This document shows, piece by piece, positions 24,109-34,524 of a stretch of 55,797 bases of DNA. The stretch is from a virus. Position 1 is the first letter of the stretch. Every line of letters begins with the position of its first letter. The notes beneath the pieces are model-generated. The model saw nothing but the letters and a program-made list of their open reading frames with translations, was not told where the DNA came from and did not search any database. Location: positions 1 through 55,797 of the IMG/VR virus record IMGVR_UViG_3300018410_000011; one strand, 5' to 3'. Made by a program: the position numbers and the translations under genes.

Positions 24109-25053
24109 ATGGAACAAATTTTAAATAAAAAATATATTAGAAAAAATAGTATAAATTCTGATATATTTATACCTATTAATATAAATGATCAAGATATACA
24201 CTTTTCTAATGGCGCCATAGGTAACATAAATTCATTTATGAATGATTTTGAAGAATATAAAGAACAAATAACTGAATCATTAGAGTTAGATCCAAATAGT
24301 TTTTTTAATACTCCTACAAATGATCAAAAACTTTTAAATGATGTTGAAAGTATAGCAAAAAATCCTAGTGCTAAAATAGGTATGAGTCAAAAATATCAAG
24401 AAGAATTACAAAATCAACCATCATTTTTAAATTATAATAATACAAATAATAATACAGAAGATACTGAAATTAATTATACAGTACAAGAAAATACATCTAT
24501 ACTAAATAAAGTAAAACCTTCTAATAGATTACCAGAATATGATGTTTTCGATCGTATTAAAAAATCAGAAGAAATTGAAATACTTATACCATTTACAATT
24601 AAATTACCACGAGCTGAAAAAATTGATGCGATAAATGATATGTTTGAAACATCACTAACAGATTATTTATCTAAAATGTATATAGAAGATAATATTTCTA
24701 AAAATTCTAAAAAATTACAAAAATTAATTAAAGATTCAATAGAAGAATGGGTTGAAAAAGAATTATATAGTAATAAAAAACCTAGAAAAGTACGAAAAAA
24801 TAAAGTTCAAGAAGTAGAAAAAGTTCAAGTAGAAAAAGTTCAAGAAGAAAATATTCCAATAATTGATGATATTTCTGTTTTTACTACACCTATTAAAAAA
24901 TGGGATAAAGATTTGAAAAAATTATTTGTAATAACAACTGAAGAACAATTTATTGAAGTAGAAAAAGAATATAATAGACTGAAAGATAATAATATAATAA
25001 ATGTTGATTTTGACAAATATGAAGATATGATTTTTCAATATAAAAATAAATAA
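24109..25053 (+). CDS. Hypothetical protein, possible head or scaffold-type protein
   Basis: A 314-residue protein with no motif that I recognise. It has an N-terminal region with many Asn/Asp and Ile, a low-complexity middle (NYNNTNNNTEDTEINYT) and a helical part. A basic-acidic segment repeats VQEVEKVQVEKVQEENI-like units near residues 235-250. A structural or chaperone role is possible because the following genes are tail genes, but this is only context. Confidence 0.55.
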   Translation: MEQILNKKYIRKNSINSDIFIPININDQDIHFSNGAIGNINSFMNDFEEYKEQITESLELDPNSFFNTPTNDQKLLNDVESIAKNPSAKIGMSQKYQEELQNQPSFLNYNNTNNNTEDTEINYTVQENTSILNKVKPSNRLPEYDVFDRIKKSEEIEILIPFTIKLPRAEKIDAINDMFETSLTDYLSKMYIEDNISKNSKKLQKLIKDSIEEWVEKELYSNKKPRKVRKNKVQEVEKVQVEKVQEENIPIIDDISVFTTPIKKWDKDLKKLFVITTEEQFIEVEKEYNRLKDNNIINVDFDKYEDMIFQYKNK

Positions 25054-25064
25054 ATAAATAAAAC

Positions 25065-25439
25065 ATGGTAATAGATAATATTTACATATTAGAAACAAAA
25101 AGAATTTTAGATAATTTTAATTACATTTTTAATGAAATTTCAAATTATGAAAAAACATTAATAGATAAAAAAAATAAGATGTTAAACATCAAAAAAGAAT
25201 TATCTGTTATAAATAAATCTAATAAAGATGATTTATTTAAAGAACAAGAAATATTTAAATTAATAGACACATATAATTTAGAAATTTCGAAAATAGAAAA
25301 AGAAATAAGTCCATTAATAGAAAAAATAGAATTAACAAAAAAAGAAATAGCTATTTTATATAATACAATTATTGAAAAATATTCAGATTATACAGAAGAA
25401 GAAATTAAAGAAGCAATAAAAATCCAATTAGAAAATTAA
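25065..25439 (+). CDS. Coiled-coil hypothetical protein
   Basis: The 124 residues are almost entirely a predicted long helical hairpin, with heptad-like Ile/Leu spacing and many Lys/Glu (KKNKMLNIKKELSVINKSN). It starts 11 bases after the preceding gene. Its stop codon lies inside the terminator stem. Small coiled-coil proteins near tail genes often act as assembly factors, but I have no specific evidence. Confidence 0.6.
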   Translation: MVIDNIYILETKRILDNFNYIFNEISNYEKTLIDKKNKMLNIKKELSVINKSNKDDLFKEQEIFKLIDTYNLEISKIEKEISPLIEKIELTKKEIAILYNTIIEKYSDYTEEEIKEAIKIQLEN

Positions 25440-25450
25440 TTGGATTTTTT
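25417..25450 (+). terminator. Intrinsic terminator overlapping a stop codon
   Basis: AAAAATCCAATTA and TAATTGGATTTTT pair around a short loop. The TAA of the upstream gene (25437-25439) is in the right arm. It lies between convergent genes, but the T-run favours the plus strand. Confidence 0.8.
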
Positions 25451-25451
25451 G

Positions 25452-26924
25452 TTATAAATAATTTATAGTAAAATCAAATTTATAATCACAATTTACTTCA
25501 ACCGCATATCGTCTAGCTTTTAATAAAGGACCTTCTGTTGCACTAAAATCCCATATAATTTCTTCAATAAGTGTATCATTATATATTTCAGTTAATTCTG
25601 GTGTACCTACTGATGTATATGTAGTACCACTACCTGTGCTTATATAATAATGTTTAACTTCATATACAGCGTATTTTGTAGATAATGGTAATTTTATAAA
25701 TAATTTACCAATTATACAAAACATACCATCTATTAATGGTAAATGATTTGTGATATTAAATAAAGTTGTTAATGTTTCATCTATAAATGAATTTTTTGAT
25801 ATGTTTTTATAATATTTTTTTTCTAATTCTACTAAACCATCATCTTGTACTGATATTTTAATATTTTTAGATACCATTTCTAATATTGTAGGTTTATATT
25901 GTGTATATGAATATAGATTTCCTATATATAATGAACCAACACCATCAGATTTGACTATAGCAAACATATTACTACCTCCATAATTATGATTTATATTAAT
26001 TCCTGTTTGTGTTATTTCAAAATACATTTTTTCATCATTTGTATCTTGGTCATTAATTATATAAACTAATTTACTTCCATTCGTATTATGTACTAATGGA
26101 TCATATATTGCAAAATTACTTCTTTCATTATAATATGGATTAACGTCATTTAAAGTATTTATTTTAAAATCTATTTTATTAGATAATATTTCATTTGATA
26201 TAATTTGTCTACCAGCATTATCATATATACTATATAAATAAGATTCATAATCATGTATAATTTTAGATCCTCTTGAGCCTGTATTTTTACGAATAAATGT
26301 TGTTTTATTGGATAACAAATCAGATTTAAATTCTTCATGAATACCTGCTGCATCTAATTTATAATATCCAGCGTATGCTTCTTGTCCGTAATATAATAAT
26401 GATTCTGTTTCAGATAAATTTAAATTTGTATTATGTCCATTATCTAAATTTCTATATGCTAATAAAATGTCAGATTGTCCAATACTTGCACCACCAATAA
26501 TTATATTATTATATATCCCAGATGTTGGTGGTGTAGTTAAATCATATATATCTCCTAAATTTATAAAATTTGGTGCTGAAACTGGTGTATTTAATCCAAA
26601 TAATATACCAAAAGTACTATTTGGATTATAAATTCCTTGTTGTCTATTTATTAATATATCATTAGAACCTGTTAAATTACCTAAAACTAAAGTTTGTGCT
26701 AATGTTTGATCGCCACCAGAACCTACTAATGAATTTAACCACGCTACTTCATCACCAACAAAACCATTATTTACTGCTATTTCATACGCTGATAATCCTG
26801 TACCATTATTTAATAAATTAGTAATAGCTTTTAATAATTCATTTAATAATGGACCAGTAATTTTTTTTTGTCCATTTGAAATTATATAATTATTTATAAA
26901 ATCTAATATTTCTTGTTTGTTCAT
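25452..26924 (-). CDS. Tail fibre protein
   Basis: The 490 residues start MNKQEILDFINNYI. The segment GLSAYEIAVNNGFVGDEVAW (residues 43-62) is a common tail-fibre linker module in phages, placed before the repetitive shaft. The middle is rich in Gly, Asn and Thr beta-strands. The last 100 residues (from about FNITNHLPLIDGMF) look like a C-terminal beta-sandwich that could bind receptor or another fibre. It follows the giant virion gene on the same strand. A late-type motif lies just before its ATG. Confidence 0.75.
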   Translation of the reverse strand: MNKQEILDFINNYIISNGQKKITGPLLNELLKAITNLLNNGTGLSAYEIAVNNGFVGDEVAWLNSLVGSGGDQTLAQTLVLGNLTGSNDILINRQQGIYNPNSTFGILFGLNTPVSAPNFINLGDIYDLTTPPTSGIYNNIIIGGASIGQSDILLAYRNLDNGHNTNLNLSETESLLYYGQEAYAGYYKLDAAGIHEEFKSDLLSNKTTFIRKNTGSRGSKIIHDYESYLYSIYDNAGRQIISNEILSNKIDFKINTLNDVNPYYNERSNFAIYDPLVHNTNGSKLVYIINDQDTNDEKMYFEITQTGININHNYGGSNMFAIVKSDGVGSLYIGNLYSYTQYKPTILEMVSKNIKISVQDDGLVELEKKYYKNISKNSFIDETLTTLFNITNHLPLIDGMFCIIGKLFIKLPLSTKYAVYEVKHYYISTGSGTTYTSVGTPELTEIYNDTLIEEIIWDFSATEGPLLKARRYAVEVNCDYKFDFTINYL

Positions 26925-26928
26925 AATA

Positions 26929-26940
26929 TTATATATTAAT
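26929..26940 (-). promoter_or_regulatory. Late-type motif variant (ATTAATATATAA)
   Basis: It differs from the consensus at one end position. It lies immediately upstream of the tail fibre ATG at 26924 and inside the gap after the 1360-residue gene. Confidence 0.4.
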
Positions 26941-26948
26941 AAATTATA

Positions 26949-29900
26949 CTAAATATAAAAATCATCATTATAATCGTCATTATAATCACCTAAATTAATA
27001 ATATAATTATTGATGTTATTATCATTAGAGTTTGGAATTATATACGATTTAGTCATTTTTTTTGTATTCGAATATCCAGAATGCCAAAATACTTCTACTA
27101 TAAAATATGGGTCTATATTTTGATTTATTGAAAATGATACAGGATCAAGATCGTTTTTAGAAGATCTTAAAATTTGTGTATTTTGTAATTTATCTAATGT
27201 TGTTATTTCCCATATATTATTAATACCAGGTTCATCTGTTGGTGAAGATGTAACATTATTAATCCAAATATTATTGTTATGAAATAATATAGTTTCTGGT
27301 AAATATGTAATATTATTCCATTTAGATAAATTAAATGTTTTAATTACATAATCGAACCAAATATCTTCTGAATTAGTATTAGTACTAATAAATTGTACAG
27401 ATATATTATATAAATTAGAACCTTGTGATATTGGCTGAAGATAACCTGTTACATGAAATGATATAGCATCACTGTATTCTTCGGTTCTAAAATTTTTAGT
27501 CATATATGATTCGTGTTCTAATATAAAATTATTTTGTATTTTATATTTACCATTAATATCTAATATTTTTGTGCCTATAGGTATAATATTTTCAGTTAAC
27601 CAACGTTTTAATCCTAATAATTTAACTTTAACTTCTTCTAATGAATAAGCATTTATAAAATTTCCATTATCATCAGTAATTTTATAATTTAATGAAAATA
27701 AATTAGTTTTTCTAAATCCTTGATTTCTATAATTTTCATATGCTAAATTAGAATATAAATATTCAGTAGAGTCTTTTGTTAGTAAATTTAATAATTCTAA
27801 ATTAAATAATTTTCCAAATTTACTATTTTCTGGATCTATATTTTGAAAATATTCTGTAAACGTCAAATCATTATATCCAAAAAAGTTAATTGCATATATT
27901 ACACTTTTATAACTAGCTAAATAATTAAATATTTCTGGGTATATTTCTATTAATTCTTTACGTTTTCTATTCATTAATACCCAATCAATACCATTTTCAT
28001 TTATATCTACTTCTTTAAAAATAAAATAATCTTGTAATTTTAAAATATTTAAATTTTTATTGTTAATATTTATTTCATGTCTAATATCAACTCCTTCAGT
28101 TTCACCATATAAATCAAAATATGCTATTTGTTTTGGTAAAACTGATATATTTACGTTTAATAATCTATTTACATATAATAAATTACCATTAATATCATAA
28201 AATGGTAAAGTATTTTTAACTACAGATTTAACACTTGTCTCTTCTATAACATTTTCTTCAAATACTAATTTATTTAAATATATTTCTTTTATTGTATAAT
28301 CTATACCATTATTACTTAATTTTCCTAATAATTGTCCATCTGAACTTGTATCATTAGATGAAAATTGTATAATTTGTCCTGTTTTAAATCCTAAAGAAAT
28401 AAAATCTATAGTATTTGTAGAAAATTGTATTTCTACATAATTATCTTTAAAAATAAATAAATCATCATACGAAGATCCAACACTTGTTGTAGTTAAAGAA
28501 AAAACAACATCTTCTATTTTTTCTAAATATAATCTAGCATTAGTCCATCCTTCATTTAATGTATTATAACCTATAAATATTTGCATAGGATCTGGTTCTA
28601 ATTGATTATTTGTTATATTAGAATTAATATAAGGTATGTCAAAAGTTATCGTATCAAATATTGTTTGTTGTTTATATGGATTAGATATTTCATTAATATC
28701 AGTATTAGGTTTATAATTTAATGTAATATCATATTCACCGTTTTCACCACATAATGGTGTTATACCATTATAATTTGGAAAATATTCAGTATAAGGTTGT
28801 AATTGTGTACCACTAAAATCATATAAAAACATATCATTAATTTGTGTATCTTTCCAAGTCCACTTATATTTAGTTTGAACATTAATTCCATCTAAACCAG
28901 ATTTAGGATAACGTATAAAAAAATCAGATTCAATATCTAAATCTAATAAAGAAATATTCCAAAATGGACCTTGATATGATAATGAAATAATATTTTCTGT
29001 TAAACCAATAATATTAAACGATTTATTTTGTGAAATATATGTTGAACCATTAATACTAATTTTTTGTCCAACTGAATAATAATCTAAAAAATTATATAAT
29101 CCAGGTGCACAAATAATTTCATTTCCAGAAATTACACTACCACTATAATTTATAGCGTGTAATGTTTCTAAAATAGATAAATCACCGGATTTTGGTATAT
29201 AACCAATATTATAAAATATATCTAATTGTCTTTCAGGATCTAATATATTAATAAAAATAATCGTATTAGATACAGAAATAATGATACCTAACAACTTTAA
29301 TTCTTCATACCATGTATTATACCAATCTAAAATAGTTTGTGCGTCAGATGTGTTATATGGAACAATATAATCTACTTCATTAATATTTATTAATAATTGT
29401 GATTTAATATTTGTAATATTTATATCTAAATATTTAATATCATAAATAGTTCCATCACCAAATAACATATTTAAATAAACAGGTATATTAGGATATGTAT
29501 TTGTTAAAGTTAATACATTTAAAGTTGAACTTATATTAATTCCTAAATTAAATAATTCTGTTTGATATGTAGAAACAAAATCATTTATTGTTGTATCAAT
29601 GTCTGTATTAAATGGTACATAATAATTTTTAGAATTAATATTAATTTTAATTCCAAAATTATCTATATTATAAAATTCAATAATACGTGTATATAAATTA
29701 GAATCTTTTTTTAATAATTCTAATTCTTTTAATGGTTCTTGTACATATAAAGGTGTTACATCATAAATTGTTGTATTTATTGATGTTGTATAATCCGTAA
29801 TTACATTATTTATATTTATTATAGATAATGATATTGTACTATAATTATCTGTAAATATTGAAATTAAGTCTAATGAATTATCTTCTTTGTTATATTCTAA

Positions 29901-31031
29901 ATTATATCCACCAGCTAATTCTGCTAATTCTTCACCATAATTATTCATTATAGAAAAATATGTTAATGGTAATGATAATAAATTATTATTATCATATAAA
30001 ATATTTGATTCTATAGAAAATATATTAGATGCTAAATATAAATAACAATCAACTAATTGTGTTGATACGGTATTACCTATATCAAATGTTAAAGTATTTG
30101 TAGAACGATCTATATTAGTAATTATAAATTGTTGTTGGTTTAATAAATTTAAAGATGTACTTTTTTCTTTAAATATTACACTATCACCTATTTTAATAAA
30201 ATATGGAACATAAGGTATAGATACAGTATTAGTACTATTATCAAAATTAGATTCACCATCACTAATTAAAATATTAGATGTTTTTAATTGTATATTTATT
30301 TTGATTTTATCACCATCTGATGGAGTATAAAATAAGTCTGGAATGTTATAAGAATATCTATTTTTAGTATTTGTTTTTTTAGATATAGTATAAATACCAT
30401 CATTATCAGTATTTGATATTAAAGATATTTTTTTATTTTCATAAATATTTGTTAATGAATCATTCCATATCGGTTCATTATATTGTTGAACTTCAATAAC
30501 ATCTACTGGTATAATTTTAGCATTAGTTATATTAAAATTTGGTAATGCTGTAAAATTATTAGTACTTGTATAAACTAATATTTTATCTTTTTTAACATCT
30601 AATATTTTAAATAATTGGTAATTAGTATTTATAGTGTCGAAATCAGTATTATGATATGAATCTAATCCAGTAAAATAACACCACATTCCTGTATAAAAAT
30701 ATTTATGAATATTTTCTGATGATACCCATTTAGTATTATAATTAGAATCTATGATAGTACTTTCTATATTAGTTATAATAAACTCTATAGCATCATATTT
30801 AGGAAAAAAATTAAATCCATTAGTATTAAATACTTGAAATTTATTCAATGATGTATTAAATGTATTTTGTGTTCCTTCTATTTTTTCAAATGTATAAATT
30901 CCTTGTGTTTTAAATGTATCTGTTGAATTTTTATCAAAAAATAATGATGTATAATACATTTTATTATTCTCATCATAATTCATATTTAATTGATGTCCTT
31001 CTTTATTAAAGAATATTAAGTTTTCTTCCAT
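26949..31031 (-). CDS. Very large virion structural protein, probably baseplate or tail fibre
   Basis: At 1360 residues this is the longest gene here. The sequence is rich in Asn, Ile, Thr and Tyr with many short beta-strands, and contains repeated FITNI..STN-like segments. This is the composition of multi-domain tail or baseplate proteins. It lacks membrane segments, a leader and enzyme motifs. A KRKELIEIYPEIFNYLASYK helix around residue 1010 interrupts the beta-rich pattern. From memory, similar very long proteins next to fibres occur in Bacteroidetes phages. The exact position in the tail cannot be told from sequence. Confidence 0.65.
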   Translation of the reverse strand: MEENLIFFNKEGHQLNMNYDENNKMYYTSLFFDKNSTDTFKTQGIYTFEKIEGTQNTFNTSLNKFQVFNTNGFNFFPKYDAIEFIITNIESTIIDSNYNTKWVSSENIHKYFYTGMWCYFTGLDSYHNTDFDTINTNYQLFKILDVKKDKILVYTSTNNFTALPNFNITNAKIIPVDVIEVQQYNEPIWNDSLTNIYENKKISLISNTDNDGIYTISKKTNTKNRYSYNIPDLFYTPSDGDKIKINIQLKTSNILISDGESNFDNSTNTVSIPYVPYFIKIGDSVIFKEKSTSLNLLNQQQFIITNIDRSTNTLTFDIGNTVSTQLVDCYLYLASNIFSIESNILYDNNNLLSLPLTYFSIMNNYGEELAELAGGYNLEYNKEDNSLDLISIFTDNYSTISLSIININNVITDYTTSINTTIYDVTPLYVQEPLKELELLKKDSNLYTRIIEFYNIDNFGIKININSKNYYVPFNTDIDTTINDFVSTYQTELFNLGINISSTLNVLTLTNTYPNIPVYLNMLFGDGTIYDIKYLDINITNIKSQLLININEVDYIVPYNTSDAQTILDWYNTWYEELKLLGIIISVSNTIIFINILDPERQLDIFYNIGYIPKSGDLSILETLHAINYSGSVISGNEIICAPGLYNFLDYYSVGQKISINGSTYISQNKSFNIIGLTENIISLSYQGPFWNISLLDLDIESDFFIRYPKSGLDGINVQTKYKWTWKDTQINDMFLYDFSGTQLQPYTEYFPNYNGITPLCGENGEYDITLNYKPNTDINEISNPYKQQTIFDTITFDIPYINSNITNNQLEPDPMQIFIGYNTLNEGWTNARLYLEKIEDVVFSLTTTSVGSSYDDLFIFKDNYVEIQFSTNTIDFISLGFKTGQIIQFSSNDTSSDGQLLGKLSNNGIDYTIKEIYLNKLVFEENVIEETSVKSVVKNTLPFYDINGNLLYVNRLLNVNISVLPKQIAYFDLYGETEGVDIRHEININNKNLNILKLQDYFIFKEVDINENGIDWVLMNRKRKELIEIYPEIFNYLASYKSVIYAINFFGYNDLTFTEYFQNIDPENSKFGKLFNLELLNLLTKDSTEYLYSNLAYENYRNQGFRKTNLFSLNYKITDDNGNFINAYSLEEVKVKLLGLKRWLTENIIPIGTKILDINGKYKIQNNFILEHESYMTKNFRTEEYSDAISFHVTGYLQPISQGSNLYNISVQFISTNTNSEDIWFDYVIKTFNLSKWNNITYLPETILFHNNNIWINNVTSSPTDEPGINNIWEITTLDKLQNTQILRSSKNDLDPVSFSINQNIDPYFIVEVFWHSGYSNTKKMTKSYIIPNSNDNNINNYIINLGDYNDDYNDDFYI

Positions 31032-31103
31032 GAATTATATATTATATCTATATAATTCTGTTTAATTATTTAAACTAATAGTATAATTTATTATAAAATA
31101 TAT

Positions 31104-31652
31104 ATGGAAAATAAAACTCTACATATAAATTTATATGCTGGACCAGGTACAGGAAAATCAACAATGGCAGCTGATATATTTTCAAAATTAAAATATAAAA
31201 ATATTAATGCTGAATTAATAACAGAATATGTTAAAGAATTAGTTTGGGAAGAATCATTTAAAAAAATAACTAATCAAATATATTTATTTGCTAAACAATT
31301 AAAAAAACATTCTACTTTAGAAAATAAAGTAGATGTATTAATTACCGATTCAGCATTACCATTAGGATTAATTTATGATAATGGTAATACTAAGTATTTA
31401 AAAGAATTAATTCTTTCTGAATTTAATAAATTTGATAATTTAAATATTTTTTTAAAAAGAACTAAAAAATATAATCCTAATGGTCGAATGCAAACGGAAT
31501 TAGAAGCAATAGAAAAGGATAAAGAAATATTATCGTTTTTAGAAGAAAATAATATAGAATATATAACTATAGAAGCAACAAATACTGCTTATATAGAAAT
31601 ATTAAATATTATTAAAAAAAGAAGACCTAATTTATGGAACAACATACAGTAG
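31104..31652 (+). CDS. P-loop nucleoside kinase-like ATPase
   Basis: A 182-residue protein with Walker A LYAGPGTGKST (residues 10-20), an ELITEYVKELVWE segment typical of the AAA_28 / NadR-kinase-like group, and VDVLITDSALPLG as the Walker B-like strand. A basic lid (KRTKKYNPNGRMQTE) follows. The length fits phage nucleoside or nicotinamide-riboside kinases. The substrate cannot be told. It is divergent from the giant tail gene and overlaps the next gene by 19 bases. Confidence 0.7.
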   Translation: MENKTLHINLYAGPGTGKSTMAADIFSKLKYKNINAELITEYVKELVWEESFKKITNQIYLFAKQLKKHSTLENKVDVLITDSALPLGLIYDNGNTKYLKELILSEFNKFDNLNIFLKRTKKYNPNGRMQTELEAIEKDKEILSFLEENNIEYITIEATNTAYIEILNIIKKRRPNLWNNIQ

Positions 31653-32440
31653 AAAGTATAAAAGAAAAACTAAAAGTATATAATGATAAAGATTTTAAAT
31701 TTGATCCTGAAAAACATGTATACACTTATAATGGTAATGTAATGAGAGGAACAACCGGATTTTTACATAATTTTGTAAAACCATTTGATTCCGATTATTG
31801 GTCAAAGAAAAAAGCAGAACAGGCTGGAATAACACAAGAAGAAATGTTAGCACAATGGGATGCAAAACGTGATAGATCATGTGACTTAGGACATATGGTA
31901 CACGATTATATAGAACATTTTTATGAAAATAATTCAACTAAATTAACAGAAGATGAAGAAGCTAATTTAAGAATTGCTAAATTTCATACTATTTATGAAA
32001 ATAAATTAAAAAACTTAATTTCAGTAGGATCAGAAATTAAAGTTTTCTCAAAAAAATGGAATTTAGCTGGAACAATAGATAAGATATATTTATATGAGAA
32101 TTCTATTATATTAGGTGATTGGAAAACTAATAAAGAAATCAAAACAGATAAATCATTTTGTTTCGGTAAATTATTAACACCATTTAATAATTACAAAGAT
32201 AATGAATTAAATAAATATTCTTTACAATTATCTATTTATGCCTTATTATTAGAAGAAGCTGGAATATATGTAGATTATTGTTTTATTTGTCATATACCAG
32301 AAAAAGGTGATTCTGAAATTTATAAATTAAAAGATTTTAGAGCTGAACTTAGAGCATACTTTACACATCAATTTTTAATGACTGAAGTTGTGGATATAAA
32401 TAAAGAAAAAGAATTAGTAAAAATGGAGGTAATATGGTAA
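31634..32440 (+). CDS. RecB/Cas4-type PD-(D/E)XK exonuclease
   Basis: The 268 residues show the exonuclease motifs in order: GHMVHDYIEH (H87 or H90), LAGTIDKIYL (D149), LGDWKTNK (D162, K164) and YSLQLSIYALLLEEAG with the Q-x3-Y motif (Q198, Y202). That set defines PDDEXK_1 enzymes used in DNA recombination or end processing. Phages use such nucleases for recombination and for degrading host DNA. It overlaps the upstream kinase gene and is followed directly by a leader gene. Confidence 0.85.
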   Translation: MEQHTVESIKEKLKVYNDKDFKFDPEKHVYTYNGNVMRGTTGFLHNFVKPFDSDYWSKKKAEQAGITQEEMLAQWDAKRDRSCDLGHMVHDYIEHFYENNSTKLTEDEEANLRIAKFHTIYENKLKNLISVGSEIKVFSKKWNLAGTIDKIYLYENSIILGDWKTNKEIKTDKSFCFGKLLTPFNNYKDNELNKYSLQLSIYALLLEEAGIYVDYCFICHIPEKGDSEIYKLKDFRAELRAYFTHQFLMTEVVDINKEKELVKMEVIW

Positions 32441-32442
32441 AT

Positions 32443-33216
32443 ATGATAACAGATATAAATTTATTTAGAATATATGAAAATTTTAAAGACTCAGAAAATA
32501 AATTAAATGAAGGATTAATTAAATCCTATCCTATAGATAAATCATTTGATATTTTAATTAATAAAACAGATCCTGTTTTAGATAATGTAAAAAGAGAATC
32601 TATGATACAAAATAATAAAATTATGTTATGTTGTAATAAACTAAATATTAGTGAATTTTTAGATTTATTAACTACAATAAATAACTTAGGTTATTTTATA
32701 TCAACTATTAAACCATATCAAAATACACCATTTAAATTTTTACAATTTAATGAGTTTAAAATAAAATTTTTTAATGAAAATAGTTTAAACAAATTCACAT
32801 CTTATGATATAATAATAGAAGCAAAGTTTGATATAATATACAAAACTAGTAGTAATAAATTATATCATGTAACTGAAGATATTTATGTTAATAAAATTTT
32901 TAAAAATGGTTTAATTGTTAAATCATATAATACATTATTAGATTATCCTGAAAGAATTTATTTAACAGATGATATACAACATAGTAAATTATTTATAGAT
33001 AAAAAGAAATTTTATTATAATAATTATCAAGATAAAAATATAGAAAGAAGAATAGGTAAAGATCAATATAGAAAAAAATCAGATAATGTTTATGTTATAC
33101 TTGAAATAGATAATTCTAATAAAGATATTATTTTGTATTTAGATCCAAATATGTCTAATGCATATTTTACTTTAAATACAATACCACCAAACAAAATTAA
33201 AAAATATGAAGAATAA
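32443..33216 (+). CDS. Capsid-leader protein with ADP-ribosyltransferase-like C-terminus
   Basis: The start was set at ATG 32443 (MITDINLFRIYENF), not the in-frame ATG three codons upstream, because the leader begins there. The 257-residue protein has a LNE site near residue 25 and is a paralogue of the 4111 gene over its full length. The shared signature is KLYHVTEDIY, FKNGLIVKSYNTLLDYPERI and then YLTDD. His in LYHVT and Arg in ERI are candidate NAD-contact residues of an ADP-ribosyltransferase-like fold. I infer an injected effector. Confidence 0.6.
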   Translation: MITDINLFRIYENFKDSENKLNEGLIKSYPIDKSFDILINKTDPVLDNVKRESMIQNNKIMLCCNKLNISEFLDLLTTINNLGYFISTIKPYQNTPFKFLQFNEFKIKFFNENSLNKFTSYDIIIEAKFDIIYKTSSNKLYHVTEDIYVNKIFKNGLIVKSYNTLLDYPERIYLTDDIQHSKLFIDKKKFYYNNYQDKNIERRIGKDQYRKKSDNVYVILEIDNSNKDIILYLDPNMSNAYFTLNTIPPNKIKKYEE

Positions 33217-33219
33217 TAA

Positions 33220-33765
33220 ATGAATCGAGTAATAATAATAGAAGGTGTACGAAATGTAGGAAAATCATTCTTAATATCTAAAATAGATAAACCTGAAAAA
33301 TATAAATTTATGTTTTCAGATTATTTTGTAAATTCATTTATATATGATTTTGATGAAACTACAATTGAATGTAATGATAAAAAAGAATTACACTATTTTT
33401 TATTAGGAACTGATGTATCTTTTCTAAATTTAATAAAAGAAAAAATAATAAATAAAGATTTAATCATAGATCGTGGATTTATTTCAACATTAGTTTTTGG
33501 TATTCAAGCAAATAGAATTACTTATAAACAAGCATTAAATCAAGGAAAATATATTTTAGACAAATACGGAAATAATATTAAAATAATTTTAGTATCATCA
33601 GAATTTAAAGAAGATAATAGAAATAAAGACATGTGGTCTTTTTATAATCAAAAAGAAACTAATGATTTATATTTAAAATTATTAAAAGATTTAAATATAG
33701 AATACGTAATTTTTAATAATGAATTTAAAGAAAAAAATATAGAAGAATTTAGAAATATGTTTTAA
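33220..33765 (+). CDS. Deoxynucleoside / thymidylate kinase-like protein
   Basis: The 181 residues start with Walker A IIIEGVRNVGKSF (GKS at 14-16) and have LIIDRGFISTLVFG with the DR motif near residue 84 that senses the nucleotide sugar in dNK/TMPK enzymes. The C-terminal part IKIILVSSEFKEDNR fits the strand before the lid. The length is short but acceptable. It would feed dNTP synthesis. It starts three bases after the leader gene. Confidence 0.7.
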   Translation: MNRVIIIEGVRNVGKSFLISKIDKPEKYKFMFSDYFVNSFIYDFDETTIECNDKKELHYFLLGTDVSFLNLIKEKIINKDLIIDRGFISTLVFGIQANRITYKQALNQGKYILDKYGNNIKIILVSSEFKEDNRNKDMWSFYNQKETNDLYLKLLKDLNIEYVIFNNEFKEKNIEEFRNMF

Positions 33766-33781
33766 TATTAAAAAAAAATGT

Positions 33782-33789
33782 TATATTTA
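33782..33789 (+). promoter_or_regulatory. Variant -7 element (TATATTTA)
   Basis: TATATTTA lies 28 bases before the ATG at 33810, in a gap after the kinase gene. The last base departs from TAnnTTTG. Confidence 0.4.
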
Positions 33790-33809
33790 CACAACTAAAA
33801 TAACAATAT

Positions 33810-34505
33810 ATGAAAAGTATTAAAGAAATTGTTTTAAATTCTAATTATTCATTTGATTTTGATAATAGAAATAAAGCAGTTAAAAGTATTAATAATGTAT
33901 TAAATAATAGTAATATTGAAATTGTTTTAGCAAAAAAAGGATATAGTTGGAAATTAACAACTGGAATGTCTGTTAATTTAATTATTAAATTAAATGGTAA
34001 AAGAATAGGATTTGATTGTAAAGATATTACACCATATCGTATTCTTACAAATTTAGGATTTTTTCTTAAAAAAGATTGGGTTAAAGAACACATTTATTCT
34101 GAAGTTCAAACTAAATATAAATGTAGTAAATGTAATGGTACAGGATATTTACCAATGTTTGCACATTATGCTAATGGTGTTTGTTTTGATTGTATGGGTA
34201 TAGGTATTAGAGGAAAATTAAGTGTTAATAATATACAAGATCAAAAAAATCTAAAAGGACACCCATATTTAAGATCATTTTATGTTAGTAAAGAATATTC
34301 TACATATTTTCCTAATGATGTTAAAAAACTTAAACCAATTTCTTATATAAATCACCCTACAGCAGAAACATTTTTAGGAGAAAATGATACAAATTATTTT
34401 ATATATCAACCAGTTTGTCAAGCTAACTCATGGTATAGTATTCCTAAAAATGATTTTGATAAATTTAAAACTGAATGGAATAAATTAAAATATGATTTTA
34501 TTTAA
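33810..34505 (+). CDS. Protein with a DnaJ-like zinc finger
   Basis: The 231 residues include CSKCNGTGYLP (C104, C107) and GVCFDCMGIG (C128, C131). This is a pair of CxxCxGxG units like half of the DnaJ zinc domain. The N-terminal 100 residues are mixed alpha/beta (GYSWKLTTGMSVNLIIKLNG), and the C-terminal part has no known motif. The finger should bind zinc and a protein or nucleic-acid partner. A J-domain is absent, so it is not DnaJ. Confidence 0.65.
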   Translation: MKSIKEIVLNSNYSFDFDNRNKAVKSINNVLNNSNIEIVLAKKGYSWKLTTGMSVNLIIKLNGKRIGFDCKDITPYRILTNLGFFLKKDWVKEHIYSEVQTKYKCSKCNGTGYLPMFAHYANGVCFDCMGIGIRGKLSVNNIQDQKNLKGHPYLRSFYVSKEYSTYFPNDVKKLKPISYINHPTAETFLGENDTNYFIYQPVCQANSWYSIPKNDFDKFKTEWNKLKYDFI

Positions 34506-34524
34506 TTTTTTTTTTTTCTAGTAT